From NCBI GenBank assembly GCA_026874595.1, contig CM049317.1, positions 18,931,882-18,995,881 of the forward strand: a stretch of 64,000 nucleotides of DNA, written 5' to 3'. The notes beneath the pieces are model-generated. The model worked only from the letters and a program-made list of their open reading frames with translations, was not told where the DNA came from and did no database searches. Position 1 is the first letter of the stretch; each line of letters begins with the position of its first letter. The stretch comes from Sipunculus nudus (Eukaryota; Annelida; Sipuncula; Golfingiida; Sipunculidae). The translations under genes and the position numbers were made by a program. Positions 46,484-57,314 of the stretch are shown here, in pieces.

Positions 46484-49400
46484 CACATATATATATTATA
46501 TATATATACCTTTTGCAGCGTCTCTGTGTGACATATTCAACTATATATATATGTATATAATAATTATATGTATATATACCTACTCATATTTCAAATAATT
46601 ATGTTTTAGAAAAATAAGATACAATGTATTTTGTGAATTCTAAGCAAGGTTTAGATATAACAGTTTTTAGTAAATGGATCCAAAGTCTTTAATTCTATTT
46701 ATTAACATATTTCATTTGCAATATTATAATATTATTCTCTGAATAGTGTGGGGGGGGGGGGGATGATAACGTTGACCATCCCCCCCCCCCTTGCCAAAAA
46801 GTGGGGGTATATATACCCCCCACCCCCTATATTGACGCCCCTGCATTAACAACTGCTATGTTCCGTCTATACGAGGTTCGTATTTAAATTTCGAGCATTT
46901 TTAAGTACGTGATTTATCAAAACAGGACTTCGTTTCCTATCATTTGATGCAGTGCTTCCATGACCATGCAAAGATGGGTTCATGATTATGGAAACTGAGA
47001 TAAAAGAAAAAGAAACTGAGAACTTCTAAATTTTTTTTGGTCTATTTTGTTTTGTTTTTTAGAATTTACAGATGTAATCGCACGTTATTGTTGACAACAG
47101 TTTCTAGGAGTAGTTAGCAATAAGACGAAGAAATAAGATTTACTTTAAAGAAACAACTCCAAACAACTGAAATAAAGTGTTCACATTTTCATGCCTCGAC
47201 AATCTCTCAGATATCCATACAAAATTTCATGCCCTTCATGAGCTTGCTGCCATCTATCGGCGAGAAAATGATTAATGATGACTGACTGACTGAAAGTGAA
47301 GATGGCGCTCGAGCGAGTGTTACAGGTCCCTGGGAAATCCGGCCCGCACTGGCTCCCTCAGCAGCGACACAGTTTGACAGATTGAGTCGGTTTTGGTTGA
47401 TCCGAGATAGATGATACTGATAGAGTTGAAGATCGTAGTGAGAGAGGTGGAGGAAGCCGGAAAACCCGGAGAGAGCCACCGACCTTGGTCGGGCCACTAC
47501 AACCCACTCTCATGGCAGCACCTGGGATCGAACCCGTGTCGTCAGCAGAGTTTAATGATGGCACCACCTAAACGGAGTTCTCCCAACTGATTGTCACACC
47601 TTTCGGTCCTTAAATAATTTAGCAAGTGTAATTTATGGTATTTTTATAATCATGACGTCATCATGCATACAATCACCGAATGAAATGTGGTGCGAGAGGA
47701 AATAATGAAAACTCAAAAGCCCACAAATATTTACAGTCCTGTCACATATTAGCCATGAATACACAATTCCTTAAGCATTTATATTGGAACGATAGGCATG
47801 CTTAGTTCTTACATGTCCAAAGGAAAAACATCCTAGTTATAATATTAGCCAAAATGTACATTAATCACATACTGTCAAAGCTTATTTAATAAAGGGAAAA
47901 GGTACCTTTTTATGAGATCTTGCATTATTCAACTATATATTCAATTTACGTGAAAATCGAAATTTAATTTTAATATTCATGCTGGTTATTTTAGGAAAGA
48001 ATCCATACCATGGTGATTCGTTATATGCTGAAATTGAAATAAATCGTTCCTTCAGCACAATTTAAGGTACCTCCTCCCCCCCATTTATTTTTTTTTTCAA
48101 CCTATGCTACAATACAATATACCATCGAGGCTCATTTGATACAATACAGCATAACTAGATATTTCTTTGCACCGCAGGTGATCTAGTATCCCCAGACCAT
48201 TAATCCCTCCCCCCTTCAAGAATAGCCCCCCCCCCCCCCCCCCCCCCATCATCAGCAGCAAATACCGATACTTGGCAAGCGACTATGGTTTTTTCCATCT
48301 TTCAACTTGATAAACAGTATTTTTTTCACCATATATGGGGCCCAATACGGTGAATCACTCTTGAGGAAAAAGCATTAATTTATTTTACGGGAACGGGAGG
48401 GTAGGTGGCACCACCTGTCTGTTTTAAGAGAAATTTTCCAAGCCGGATAGACATGCCAAATTTAAGACCAATACCTTGAACAGCTCCGGAGATATGAGCA
48501 ATTTTCACCCAAAGCACATGTACAAATGGAAGCCAAGGAAAAACGATTGAAGATGGCGCCACAAGTCTTGAGTACAAGATGGAGGAGTCCATGATCTATG
48601 GATATGTACAATTTCAGGCCAATACTGAATCCTGATCCTAAGGAAAGAGCACTTATTTATCCTACAGAAACAGTAAAGTTGGTGGCACAACCTGTCTTTT
48701 TTTTAGGAAAAAAATTCCAAGATGGATGGACGTGCCAAATTTCAGACTTATACATTGAACTACTCCTAAGATATGAGCAATTTTCACCAAGAGCACATGT
48801 ACAGATGGATGCCATAGGAAAACAATTGCAGATTGCGCCACCAGTCTTGAGTACAAGATGGATATGTGTAAAATCTATAGATAAGCACAATTTCAGGCTG
48901 ATACTGAAATAAATTCCTGAGGAAAGGGCATTAATTTATTCTACAAAAAATGGAAGCTAAGTGGCGCCACCTGTCTGGTTTACTTGACAACTTTCCAAAT
49001 TGGATGAGCATGCCAAATTTCAGACCAATGCTTTGACACATTCCTGTGATATGGGAAATTTTCACCCAAGGCAGATGGACGCCAGGGGAAAACGTTTGCA
49101 GATGGTGCCACCAGTCTTGTGTACATGATGGAGTACAAGATCTATGGATATGCACAATATCAGGCCAATACTGTAAACCACTCCTGAGAAAAGGACATTA
49201 ATTTATTCTACAAAAATGGAAAGGTATGATCCCACCAGTCTGGTTTATGAGGAGCATTCTAAGTTTGTTGGACATGCCAAATTTTAGACCAGTACTTTGA
49301 TCCACTGCTGAGATATGAGCAATTTTTTTCCAGAAGCAAATGGACAGATGGACGCCACACAATTACGATTACAGATAGTGCCACCAGTCTTGAATACAAA

Positions 49401-52400
49401 ATGGAGGTATCCAAGATTACTGGACGTCCACAATTTTAGCCCAATCTGTAAATTTGTTTTAGACTTATAATGCTCATGGTACTGTCAAATGGCAATGATG
49501 GGGTATCAAAAGGCACGAAAAAGACAGGTGGCTCCACCTGTCCTTGCAGAAGACAAAGCTATCCAAGATCTTTGGTCAATTTTATTTTTGGACCAATCCA
49601 TTGTGTGATTTTCACCATATAATGGCAATATTCAAGATTAAGGCCACTCTAATAGGAAAGCTCATGACCCCAATTTAATCATACTTCATCCCATAACCCA
49701 TGTCTATATGCATAATATAAGGGAAATCTATCAATTAGTTTTTGACTTTAATGATCACAGTACTGTTAAGTGGCAATGATGGGGGTATTAAACAGCAAGA
49801 AAACAAGAAAAGGTTAACAGGTGGCGCCACCAGTTTCCAGTTTCTGTCAAGTTGTTTTTTTTATCAATCCATGCAAGATTTCTTGAGATATTTAAGAAAG
49901 ATTTGTCAAATAGAAATCACGGAGGCGGTGTGACCATGCTTAAAACCATAGTATCCTGACTTTGTCTGGGGATACAATTATAGAAAAACAAAGATTAATG
50001 ATCAATTTTGGTTCTCAGTTTATAGATAAAATAATTTTTCGGATTTCATTTAAAAACAACGCTCTACTGCACTTCCTTAGCACAAACATGGAAAGTTCCC
50101 ACAGAGGCAAATTATTGATGATTAGTCTCTATTTGTTTGTGAATTGATTCCAGCATGGCCTCCCCCATACCCCTCAACATGGATGCTAAGAATGAGGTGC
50201 ATGTATGCTATTATGAGACACCCTCCAGGGTCAACAAGTGAGGGGTGGGGTGGTTCAAGGTGTGAACAAAACATTGATTTTTATTAAAATGTTTATTGTA
50301 CAATATATACATATCCATTCTGACCATCATCTCTTGTGAAAAATCTGGTAAAAAAATACCAAAATTGAATGAAATGGAGATCACCAATACATAATATGAT
50401 ATTAACACATCTACTGGTCCCATTTTACATAAGAGTAATGAAGTGGAACCAACAATGACAAAAACCATGGCAAACTTTCTTGTGGTGCTGCTGCCCCCTG
50501 CTGGGAAATCAGTAAACTCAGTTAACTATGAAATACCACGGCTATCTGCAGTTGGTAACATAATTTTGGCACTGAGCCATAAATGCTGCCCCCTTGTGAG
50601 CAATCAGTAAACTATATGTATGCCATATCTGCCACGGTCAAAGGTAATGGAGAACCATCAGTTTCATTGGTTTTTGGGGATTGATCACTCCTGAGGCCCA
50701 AGCTGGTCTCTGAGAGGGGTTACAATCACTTTCACTATCACTCAGTCATCATCATCATTGACTTGTGTTGTCTGAGTATTCACCATCACAGCTAAATCCT
50801 CATTTCCTTCTTGTAACCGCTCTCCTGTAAGGAAAAATACAATTGGATTTACAGAGATACATATGATATATACATATAAAGGTTATAATAATCTGTGGTG
50901 GGCACTCTCCATGGCTCAGGTTGGTGCATTCAGTGGATAAAAGACAGGCGTGGATCCAGGATTTTTTTTAAGGTGTGGGGGGGGGGGGGGGGGGGGGGGG
51001 GTTGGTCAATGGGTGTCATTGTGTGATTATCACAAGCAATTTACCTGTCATGGTTTAAAGTTGACCACCAAACCCCCCCCCCCCCCCTGGATCTTCACCT
51101 ACAAGAGGTTGATGAAACTTAAGAAAACCTTGGATGAGCTATTACAACCAACTCTCATAGTCATGCTGGGGACTTAACCCAGTTTGCGGGTGTAGAGAGC
51201 TGAGCATCTTACCATTCAAGTGTCTATAGCCTGGATAAGAAAACATGAAAGATTACATGAAATACTGCATGGAAAGTCTGTAGACTCTTTCTGAATAGTC
51301 GTGATAAGTGTGTAAATTAACTTCAGGACTGAAAAGCTCTGAACTAGTTTGGAATGACAAAATAATGAAAGTTAAATACATTTTACATTTATGTCAACAA
51401 AGTGCGCAAAGCCTTACTTTGCAGCTATTATATGTTGTTGTAAGTGTCATGTAATTCAACAAGGGACCTATGGGTCACTGTGCTCAGCTGACGTTAACCT
51501 TGAAGGTAAAAATCTAAAATAATATCAAATGGAGATAAAGTGTAAGAGGAACAGGTAAAAAAGGCCATGGTTGGTTTATATGATTGGTTTGTATTGATGA
51601 GCAAGAAATTGTTGCAAAAAATATTTTGTGACCTGACCATGTGTTTCCTAATGTTAAAACTAAAGCATGTGAACAGTTTGTGAACAAATAATCTGTACTA
51701 TTACCATGATCATTTGTTGTTTTTTCGATTAACTGTTAACATTTCAGTAGTTTACACATTTGTTCAATTGGATCTATTTTTTTGTATAATATATATTATT
51801 AAATATATATGTATTTTTTTAATGAAATGTATACAGTTGAAATAGGGCTAATAAACAACATAAAACAGGGCAAACAAAGCCTGATCTCAAATTCTGCTGA
51901 GCCAGGAAAATAATGAACAAATGTTTGTATTAAATCCTCATTTTTTTATCACATCAATTATTTTCTAATTTAAGTTTATATTTCTATACATTTCCAATTT
52001 AACACATATATCTGAACATAAAAGTTGATTCATAATTCTCAACTGCATCATCATAAATCTCAATCTTGTCAGATAACACCACATCATGCATACAAATGTT
52101 TATTTATTTTTAACCACAAAAATATATCTTTTAAATCTGCAAAACAATAAATATCTAAAAACAATACTTTATTTAGATTTCACAATTTTTAATTGTGTCT
52201 TTATTTATCCATAATGTGCTTCATATTTTATAATAATCTAAGCATACTGATGGGTTCAATTATATTTGTTAAAATCATTTAAAAGAAAATTGATTTCTTT
52301 AAAAATGCTACATTACACAACATTGCATCTTCTTGATTACACCTTGAATTATTTTTTCAAGGAAAGTTTTTGCATATCGGAGTGGAAACAGCATTACAAT

Positions 52401-55400
52401 TAAGGAGATACAGTGAAAACAATAACAAATAGTGCATAACACATGGTGGGTTGGGTTTGCGGGGGGTGGGGGGTGGGGTGGGGTGATTGGGGTGGTGATA
52501 TGAGAATAACTGTACACCTGTCACAGCAGGGGATCTCCCCCAGTGACTGTAACAATTCAGAAACCCTGGCATAGCTGAATTCCAGTGACCTGGAGTGGGA
52601 CCCTGTATCTGTAATCAAAGCAAGTGACTACAGAAAAAAAATCAATAACTAGCTTAATTTTCAAGCTTTTATTTTCAAATTTCAGATTTAGACAAACTAA
52701 ATATTTATGTTTACATGCTGTGAAAATTAAATCAATGGTGCTTACAGGAAAAAAACGTGCCATGGTCAAAGTTGGGCAAAATTTAAGGAACTGATTTTTT
52801 TTTTTAAGCTAATAACTTAAAAAATTTACAAAATTCAGATCTAATTTTCAGTAAACAATTGAATCTAAATAAAACATAGTTATATACTTGAGAAAATAGA
52901 CTCTAGTTTCAAAATTTTTCATGTTAAGTGAGTTATTATTTTTCCTGATTTTTTACAAAGTCCATTATGTTTGGGCCCAGAACTTAAAGAATTTATACTT
53001 TACAGACTTAATTTCTTGCATGTACATAGGAACTATATAGAGGAATATTTATGGTAAATATGAGGAAAAACAGATGAGTGGTTTTGATATTAGGCAGTCC
53101 TGAAGTGTGAAAATAGGATTTTAATAAAAAATTGAGGTTTTTCCTTAATTTCTCAAAGGAATAAAGTTGCAAAGACCCAGTTATCGGCTTGGTAGGAGAT
53201 CTTGGGGACATCTAACATTATGCTGAATTTTGGATTCCTAGGTCTTATGGTTTCAAAACGTGCCACATCTACGGACGGACGGACGGACAGACAGACAGAC
53301 GGACGACGGACAATGGACCACGACTATAGCTCAGATGACTTATAGTCAGCTGAGCTAATAAAAAAATCAACCACTATTAATGACAAAAGTTCCCAGTTCA
53401 AACTGTGTGTGCATTGTGCATGCACTAAAATTTTTTTTTTTGTGGTCTGATTATGACCAGTCGGGGGAATATGAGGCGAAAATCTGATTTTCAACATAGT
53501 CATTATGGAAGTCTGCTTCCTGATCCATTGGTTGCAAGATGTTTTCAGCAGATTACCAAATAATCAGGTTGGACAACGTCTCACATTTCAATACATCAGT
53601 TGGAGATAAATAATGTCAAATTCGTTAATATTGTCAGCGACATAATTATCAACTTTCGAGCAAGAAGAAAACTTACTTATTAATTCTGCAATGGCTCTCT
53701 GTGTCCTCTTCTCCAGCTTTTCTAATTTTTTGGCGACATCCCTCTTTAAGTCCCAGTCAGGCTTTCTTGGTGCCAGATTGATCAAATCCTGTAGGAATTA
53801 AGGGTTAAACAGTGGAATAATTGATGCATTAAAACTTGGTATTTAATTTTCATTGAGTTTACCGATTTCAAGAGAAAACTATTGCATCATGCATCGTCGA
53901 AGTCTGTGGCAGCTACACATTCACAGACCTTGATTCAGTGACCCACTTTGGTGTCTATTTCCTGCAAAATGAACAAGCCTGCAAGTGTTTGGGCTGAAAT
54001 CAAGTGCAATAAACAAAACGTAAACAATACACTGTTCACCAGCTGTCTGAACAAGGGCAATGTGCACCAGAAACAGGACAGGTTAACATTTATTTAACTG
54101 GTCAAATTCTCAATGCCCTCCTAGTAGTGCTAAATGTTTGGTCTAGAACCAGCACCAGCTGTGCTCCGGCAGCTATGTATAAGAGGGTAATGGCAGTTGA
54201 ATTGCCTTGTTCATCATTTATGTAATAGACTCACTGGCTCACTGGATTAAGGTCTTCAAAAACATGGCTGCAAACAGACTTAATAGTATGAAAAAGTTTA
54301 GCCATGAGGACTATGTATATGATTTGAAAAAGATTAGCCATGACACTTGTATATGACTTGAATCATGTTGAAGTCACATTTTTCAATAATTTGGAATTCA
54401 TCTATATTTCAAATGATGATGGCAATCTTTTTTTTGGTCTTACAAAATAGGGATTACTAGGGAATTATGCAATCAATGTTCTTAGTGGTCATTTTTGCTT
54501 CCCCCCCCCATAAACCCTGAGGAATTTGACATTATTTGTGAAGGGTCTTTCACTGTGCCACCTATCAGAAACTATGCCAGTGTATCACTTGGTGAATTTG
54601 GTCCATGGAAAAACCTTTCCAAGACAACCCTTGCTAAAGCTGCACAAACCTATCCCAACACAATTAATACCCTAGTGTTTAAAAAAAACTATAGATTTTG
54701 GAACACAGAAATATTGTGATCATTTTTTCTCTCCTCAAATATGATCTAAGTCTCCTAAACTGGAAAAAAACATGTGTCATATCATATAGATGTTGAAAAT
54801 CACATTGATAATTGAACTGAAAAATCAGTAACTAATAACTGGATCAAAGACCCCTTGGTGATTCACAGCCTGAACATTAATAAGAGGGATCATGAAGTGT
54901 GCCATAACCATAACCTATTTTTATGTCCTCTAAAAAATATGTATTTTTTTATTGAGACACTAACAATAAATCTTGTTAACAGTTGCGAACATGAAACACA
55001 TACAATTACATTACTCATACATGTTTACATAAACAAAGTCCTGGATATATTATAGAACAATTTGATTGACACAGATTTAACATGTATACAGTGGAACCTA
55101 TCAGAAAGACCACCTGTCTAGTACAACCAGCCTTGAGTGAACTGAATGCATTGAAATTGGTTATAACTGACCTTCCAAAAAGACTGCCTGTGAATTGAGA
55201 TCACTCTTGGCCAATCCCTTGGGTGATATTTTAACACAGGTTTTATATTATTTTGTTTAAATCAAGTGGGCTCTTTCTATGATTTTACTATGATTGGCAA
55301 CTGAGCTCTCAAAGGTTTGTGCATTATAAACAAGCCTTGGGTCTTCTTGAACAGCTGCTGATATATTTGAATGTAAAGGTTCATAAACATTTGCAATAGC

Positions 55401-57313
55401 CTGTATTATTTTTTTCTAGTCTGTGTATAGTTCATTTCCAGGCAAAAAAAACACTGCAAATGGGTTACCTGTTGTATATGTTGGTATGGTTCTACGTGCG
55501 AGTAAACACAGTCCATGAGTGTATGTTTACCATTACAAGACCACAAGGTATTTGATCTTGTGCATGCACAACTACTTCCTAACTCAAATTAGTCTCAACA
55601 ACCTTAGGCCAAAAAAAAAAAAAATAATAAAAGGTATGCTTTTCCCTGATCATACAACAGTTTTTCTTCAAAATTTACCAAAAAAAAAGTAATAAAAAAA
55701 TACCTATTTTTGAAAAAAAAGTGCCTGAGAACCATACCTATATTGGGGGCCTTAGGTACGTTTTTTTCCTGTTTGTCAACACTTACACATACATCACATA
55801 TACAGACAGCTTGAAGATAAACGAGGTCACACAACCATCAAAAAGGCATTGTTAGAATTACCCATAGTTCATAAACATAAACAAAGAGTAGGCCACAAAT
55901 CATTTACATACTACAGATAAGGGGAGTGAATAGCAGGCTTTAGATAAACGATACTGATGATTTCTTTGGTCTATGAAATGATCCACTCACCACTTCCTCC
56001 ACTACTGGTTCTGGTTTGGCCATTTCTAGATGATCTTTGACAATTTCTTCAACTGAATATATAATTCAAGAAAAAAAAATAATGAAATAATGAAAATGCA
56101 GTTTAGGTAATCAACATTAATTGTGCAGTGTTTAGGAATAAGTTCAACCAATAATCAGAGTATGCATATAATCATACATTTATGACAAAGAGACCTCCAT
56201 GGCTTTGTTGCATACTTATGTGTCATAATAATATCAGCAAGAAAATCTGTACCAAAATTTGAAAGTTTCCATTATTCATAACAAATTTAAAAGTTTTTCT
56301 TTTCAATGTTATACAATGCTTTCACCTGTCTGATTACAAATCTTACTGGCATGCCGAAATTATAAATTTTGTGTAACCCGTTTATTGGATGTTTAAAAGA
56401 TTAATATAAAAATGAAACCTTCATTAGTATATTCTGATGAGCATTCACCATTTAAAGCAACATTTTCAGAGGTTTTTGAATTTGTATTATGTTAAACAAA
56501 AAGTCTATAAACATCAAATCAGCTGGCACGTCTGGCAAATTGCATATGCATGAGTGGGTTCTGAGTAAAATTCTGCTTAACAACTTTTTATTATGTGGGG
56601 TTTGTAATTTGTAGAAAGCTGAATAATTAAAGCTAGGAAATGCAATATTGGTGGTCTTTCATTTTTGGGGTTTACCTTTTTTTAACAATGGCAGTAGATA
56701 ATGACAGCACATTCATAGCGGCAATGTAAAATTCTATACCAGCACAGTGGCAATGTACTTCTTTTGCATTATGTAAAAGAAACCCTGCTTTATTTACAGT
56801 GTGTAATACATACAATGTCAGGACATGAAGTACATTTTCTTATTTTACACAAATACACCGATTTTATAAGCCCTTTATTTCCCAAACATAATGCCTGCAT
56901 ACTTCATAATGGTTAATAGGTAAGTCATTTTGCGGTTTTTAGGGCATTGAGTGGCAGGCCCCTTGGGTTAAGAGGTTAACCTGCCTGATCGCCAACTTTA
57001 AACAGTTCTCAGAGACTAACCCTTCCTTTAACATACAACTATTTCTTCAAGAGAAAATTTATGTGAACAGAAATTCTTTCAAGGCAGTTACAATTTGCAT
57101 AACCTCCGTCTTACCTGAATAATTGTTCATGCATATTGTGCATGCCTACTTTATATTTATTACCATGTGCCAGCCCTGGTGGTGAAACCCAGTGATTCTT
57201 GCTTTACAAAGCAGCGGTTAAAGCGAAGGAGCATACCTTTAGCTGGCTGAGCTCTGGGCAGCTGAGATTCCTTGAGGTTGTCATCCTGGGGCTTGTAGTT
57301 CCTGAATATTGGT
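41684..57313 (-). CDS. CCDC12: CCDC12 orthologue, C-terminal part (internal exons plus duplicated terminal exon)
   Basis: CCDC12 is a small nuclear coiled-coil protein found in spliceosome preparations. Three internal exons (57237-57313, 55991-56052, 53677-53788) and a terminal exon join in phase. They encode FRNYKPQDDNLKESQLPRAQ, VEEIVKDHLEMAKPEPVVEE, NLAPRKPDWDLKRDVAKKLE, then KRTQRAIAELIRERLQ, which follow the human protein almost residue for residue. The codon split over the last junction gives AGA (Arg), as expected in AELIRERL. The terminal exon exists twice, at 50742-50824 and 41684-41766, both intact. The N-terminal exons lie beyond 64 kb or were not found. Introns hold large repeats. 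Confidence 0.9.
42416..43012 (-). CDS. Truncated third EGF-TM copy: secreted N-terminal fragment with intact open frame
   Basis: ATG at 43012 gives 198 residues, stop TGA at 42416-42418. Signal peptide and acidic segment are almost identical to gene 2 (leader MRSLPFHALTFSIVLFLLYT). Then come two short KPTYT.HNTDETGQ units and the start of one basic repeat. Homology stops inside that repeat near 42428, at GGCGTAAG, where a GTAAGT donor has formed by the junction; it could be spliced in phase 0 or read through to the stop 12 bases later. No EGF or TM exon follows; instead duplicate Y begins. It is either a pseudogene or a secreted short form. Confidence 0.65.
   Translation of the reverse strand: MRSLPFHALTFSIVLFLLYTVDHAVSENNFEQYEDLEMDTIEGLLDNEIDELKEKLQKKIGAHEPTETNSDKGEEERKDRHDAERQPAAQVLKPTYTQHNTDETGQDRYDRKPTYTKHNTDETGQANMATEGKPKPSRAQTTRRRWSGSSSLKKSSRRQIKDHVRKPQYRRRSTPQRRPSRLSKNTGDIMTNRNGVSI
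43072..43105. promoter_or_regulatory. Paired CRE/ATF palindromes of the truncated EGF-TM copy
   Basis: TGACGTCA at 43072-43079 and 43098-43105, 60 and 86 bp upstream of the ATG at 43012, unchanged although flanking bases have drifted. Confidence 0.6.
43195..43238. repeat. (TA)n microsatellite
   Basis: TA tract at the place of the tracts at 31011-31110. Confidence 0.95.
43630..45420 (+). repeat. Segmental duplicate Z, copy 1: array of about 275-bp tandem units
   Basis: Units begin near 43866, 44137 and 44419 with GTAGGTGGCG.C.CCT and contain GATGGCGCCACCAGTCTTGA, CCAAGATCTATGGA and CATTAATTTATTCTAC. GGTGGCGCCACC at 43868-43879 is a perfect 12-bp palindrome. It ends with GACTTTGTCTGGGGATACAA, as does copy 2. 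Open frames here are repeat artefacts. Confidence 0.8.
45852..46110 (+). repeat. Segmental duplicate X, copy 2
   Basis: Second copy of the 40785-41080 block. Confidence 0.8.
46400..46850 (+). repeat. Dispersed G/C-run element R2, copy 3
   Basis: The clearest copy: AGTGGCGTAAATTTTTTCTT and CCAGGGTGGGGGGATGACTT at one end, TA tracts, AATATTATTCTCTGAATAGT, G and C runs, TTGCCAAAAAGTGGGGG and ATTGACGCCCCTGC at the other end. GGGGGTATATATACCCCC (46803-46820) is a perfect palindrome. Confidence 0.65.
46860..48140. other. Intergenic or intronic stretch without exons
   Basis: If CCDC12 uses its distal last exon this lies in an intron. It holds the tRNA-like SINE fragment (47380-47590); nothing else is recognised. 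Confidence 0.5.
47380..47590 (-). mobile_element. Possible tRNA-like SINE fragment
   Basis: On the minus strand GGGTTCGATCCCAGG (47521-47535) is a good tRNA B-box, followed by GAGAGTGGGTTGTAGTGGCC and a C/T-rich body. Related pieces (CAACC.ACTCTCATAG) occur at 41940-41960 and 51140-51165. The A-box is weak and no tail was found. Confidence 0.45.
48170..49980 (+). repeat. Segmental duplicate Z, copy 2: array of about 275-bp tandem units
   Basis: Units begin near 48402, 48679, 48959 and 49227 and match copy 1, including the entry CACCGCAGGTG, C-run and ACTATGGTTT..TCCATCT, and the exit GACTTTGTCTGGGGATACAA. This copy has about one more unit. Confidence 0.8.
50292..50297 (-). terminator. Poly-A signal after the proximal CCDC12 terminal exon
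   Basis: AATAAA on the minus strand about 445 bp beyond the stop at 50742. Confidence 0.55.
50742..50824 (-). CDS. CCDC12: CCDC12 terminal exon, proximal copy
   Basis: 83-nt coding part after TTACAG, encoding RLQEGNEDLAVMVNTQTTQV and a NDDDD end, TGA at 50742-50744. It is the nearer of two copies and the likely default. Confidence 0.85.
50945..51105. repeat. Inverted-repeat G-run/C-run element
   Basis: GTGGATCCAGGATTTTTTTT with a G-run of about 25 is mirrored by a C-run and CTGGATCTTCACC about 80 bp later. It resembles foldback elements common in mollusc DNA. Confidence 0.5.
51458..53357 (+). mobile_element. Large non-autonomous repeat element L, copy 1
   Basis: Begins AAGGGACCTATGGGTCACTG then TGCTCAGCTGA; ends, after GGACGGACAGACAGAC, with ACTATAGCTCAGATGACTTA and TAGTCAGCTGAGCTAA. 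Both ends and a 700-bp interior recur at 59907-63090 in the same orientation. No open frame. The ends share CAGCTGA in opposite sense. It lies in the CCDC12 intron before the terminal exon. Confidence 0.65.
53677..53788 (-). CDS. CCDC12: CCDC12 internal exon (NLAPRKPDWDLKRD core)
   Basis: 112-nt exon between CTACAG and GTAAGT. It contains the most conserved part of the family, PRKPDWDLKRDVAKKLEKL, and KRTQRAIAELI. Confidence 0.95.
53790..55990 (-). other. CCDC12 intron
   Basis: Intron between the 55991-56052 and 53677-53788 exons. It includes GTAAACACAGTCCA near 55503, shared with 36666. No nested gene is seen. Confidence 0.7.
55991..56052 (-). CDS. CCDC12: CCDC12 internal exon (VEE...KPEPVVEEV)
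   Basis: 62-nt exon between ATTCAG and GTGAGT. It matches the conserved VEE-KV-K-L-AKPEPV-EEV stretch. Confidence 0.9.
57237..57313 (-). CDS. CCDC12: CCDC12 internal exon (RNY...PRAQPAK)
   Basis: 77-nt exon between TTTTCAG and GTATGC. It is the most upstream CCDC12 exon in the window and is entered two bases into a codon, so at least one further exon precedes it. Confidence 0.88.
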
Positions 57314-57314
57314 C

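Larger units (their letters stand above)
50240..50880 (-). repeat. Segmental duplicate Y, copy 2 (carries the proximal CCDC12 terminal exon)
   Basis: Partner of 41130-41830. The poly-A signal AATAAA at 50292-50297 (minus) is kept. Confidence 0.88.

Noticed and set aside
52308-52769. Several overlapping minus-strand open frames
   Set aside because: Located in the noncoding element L; the second copy at 62.4 kb does not preserve them.
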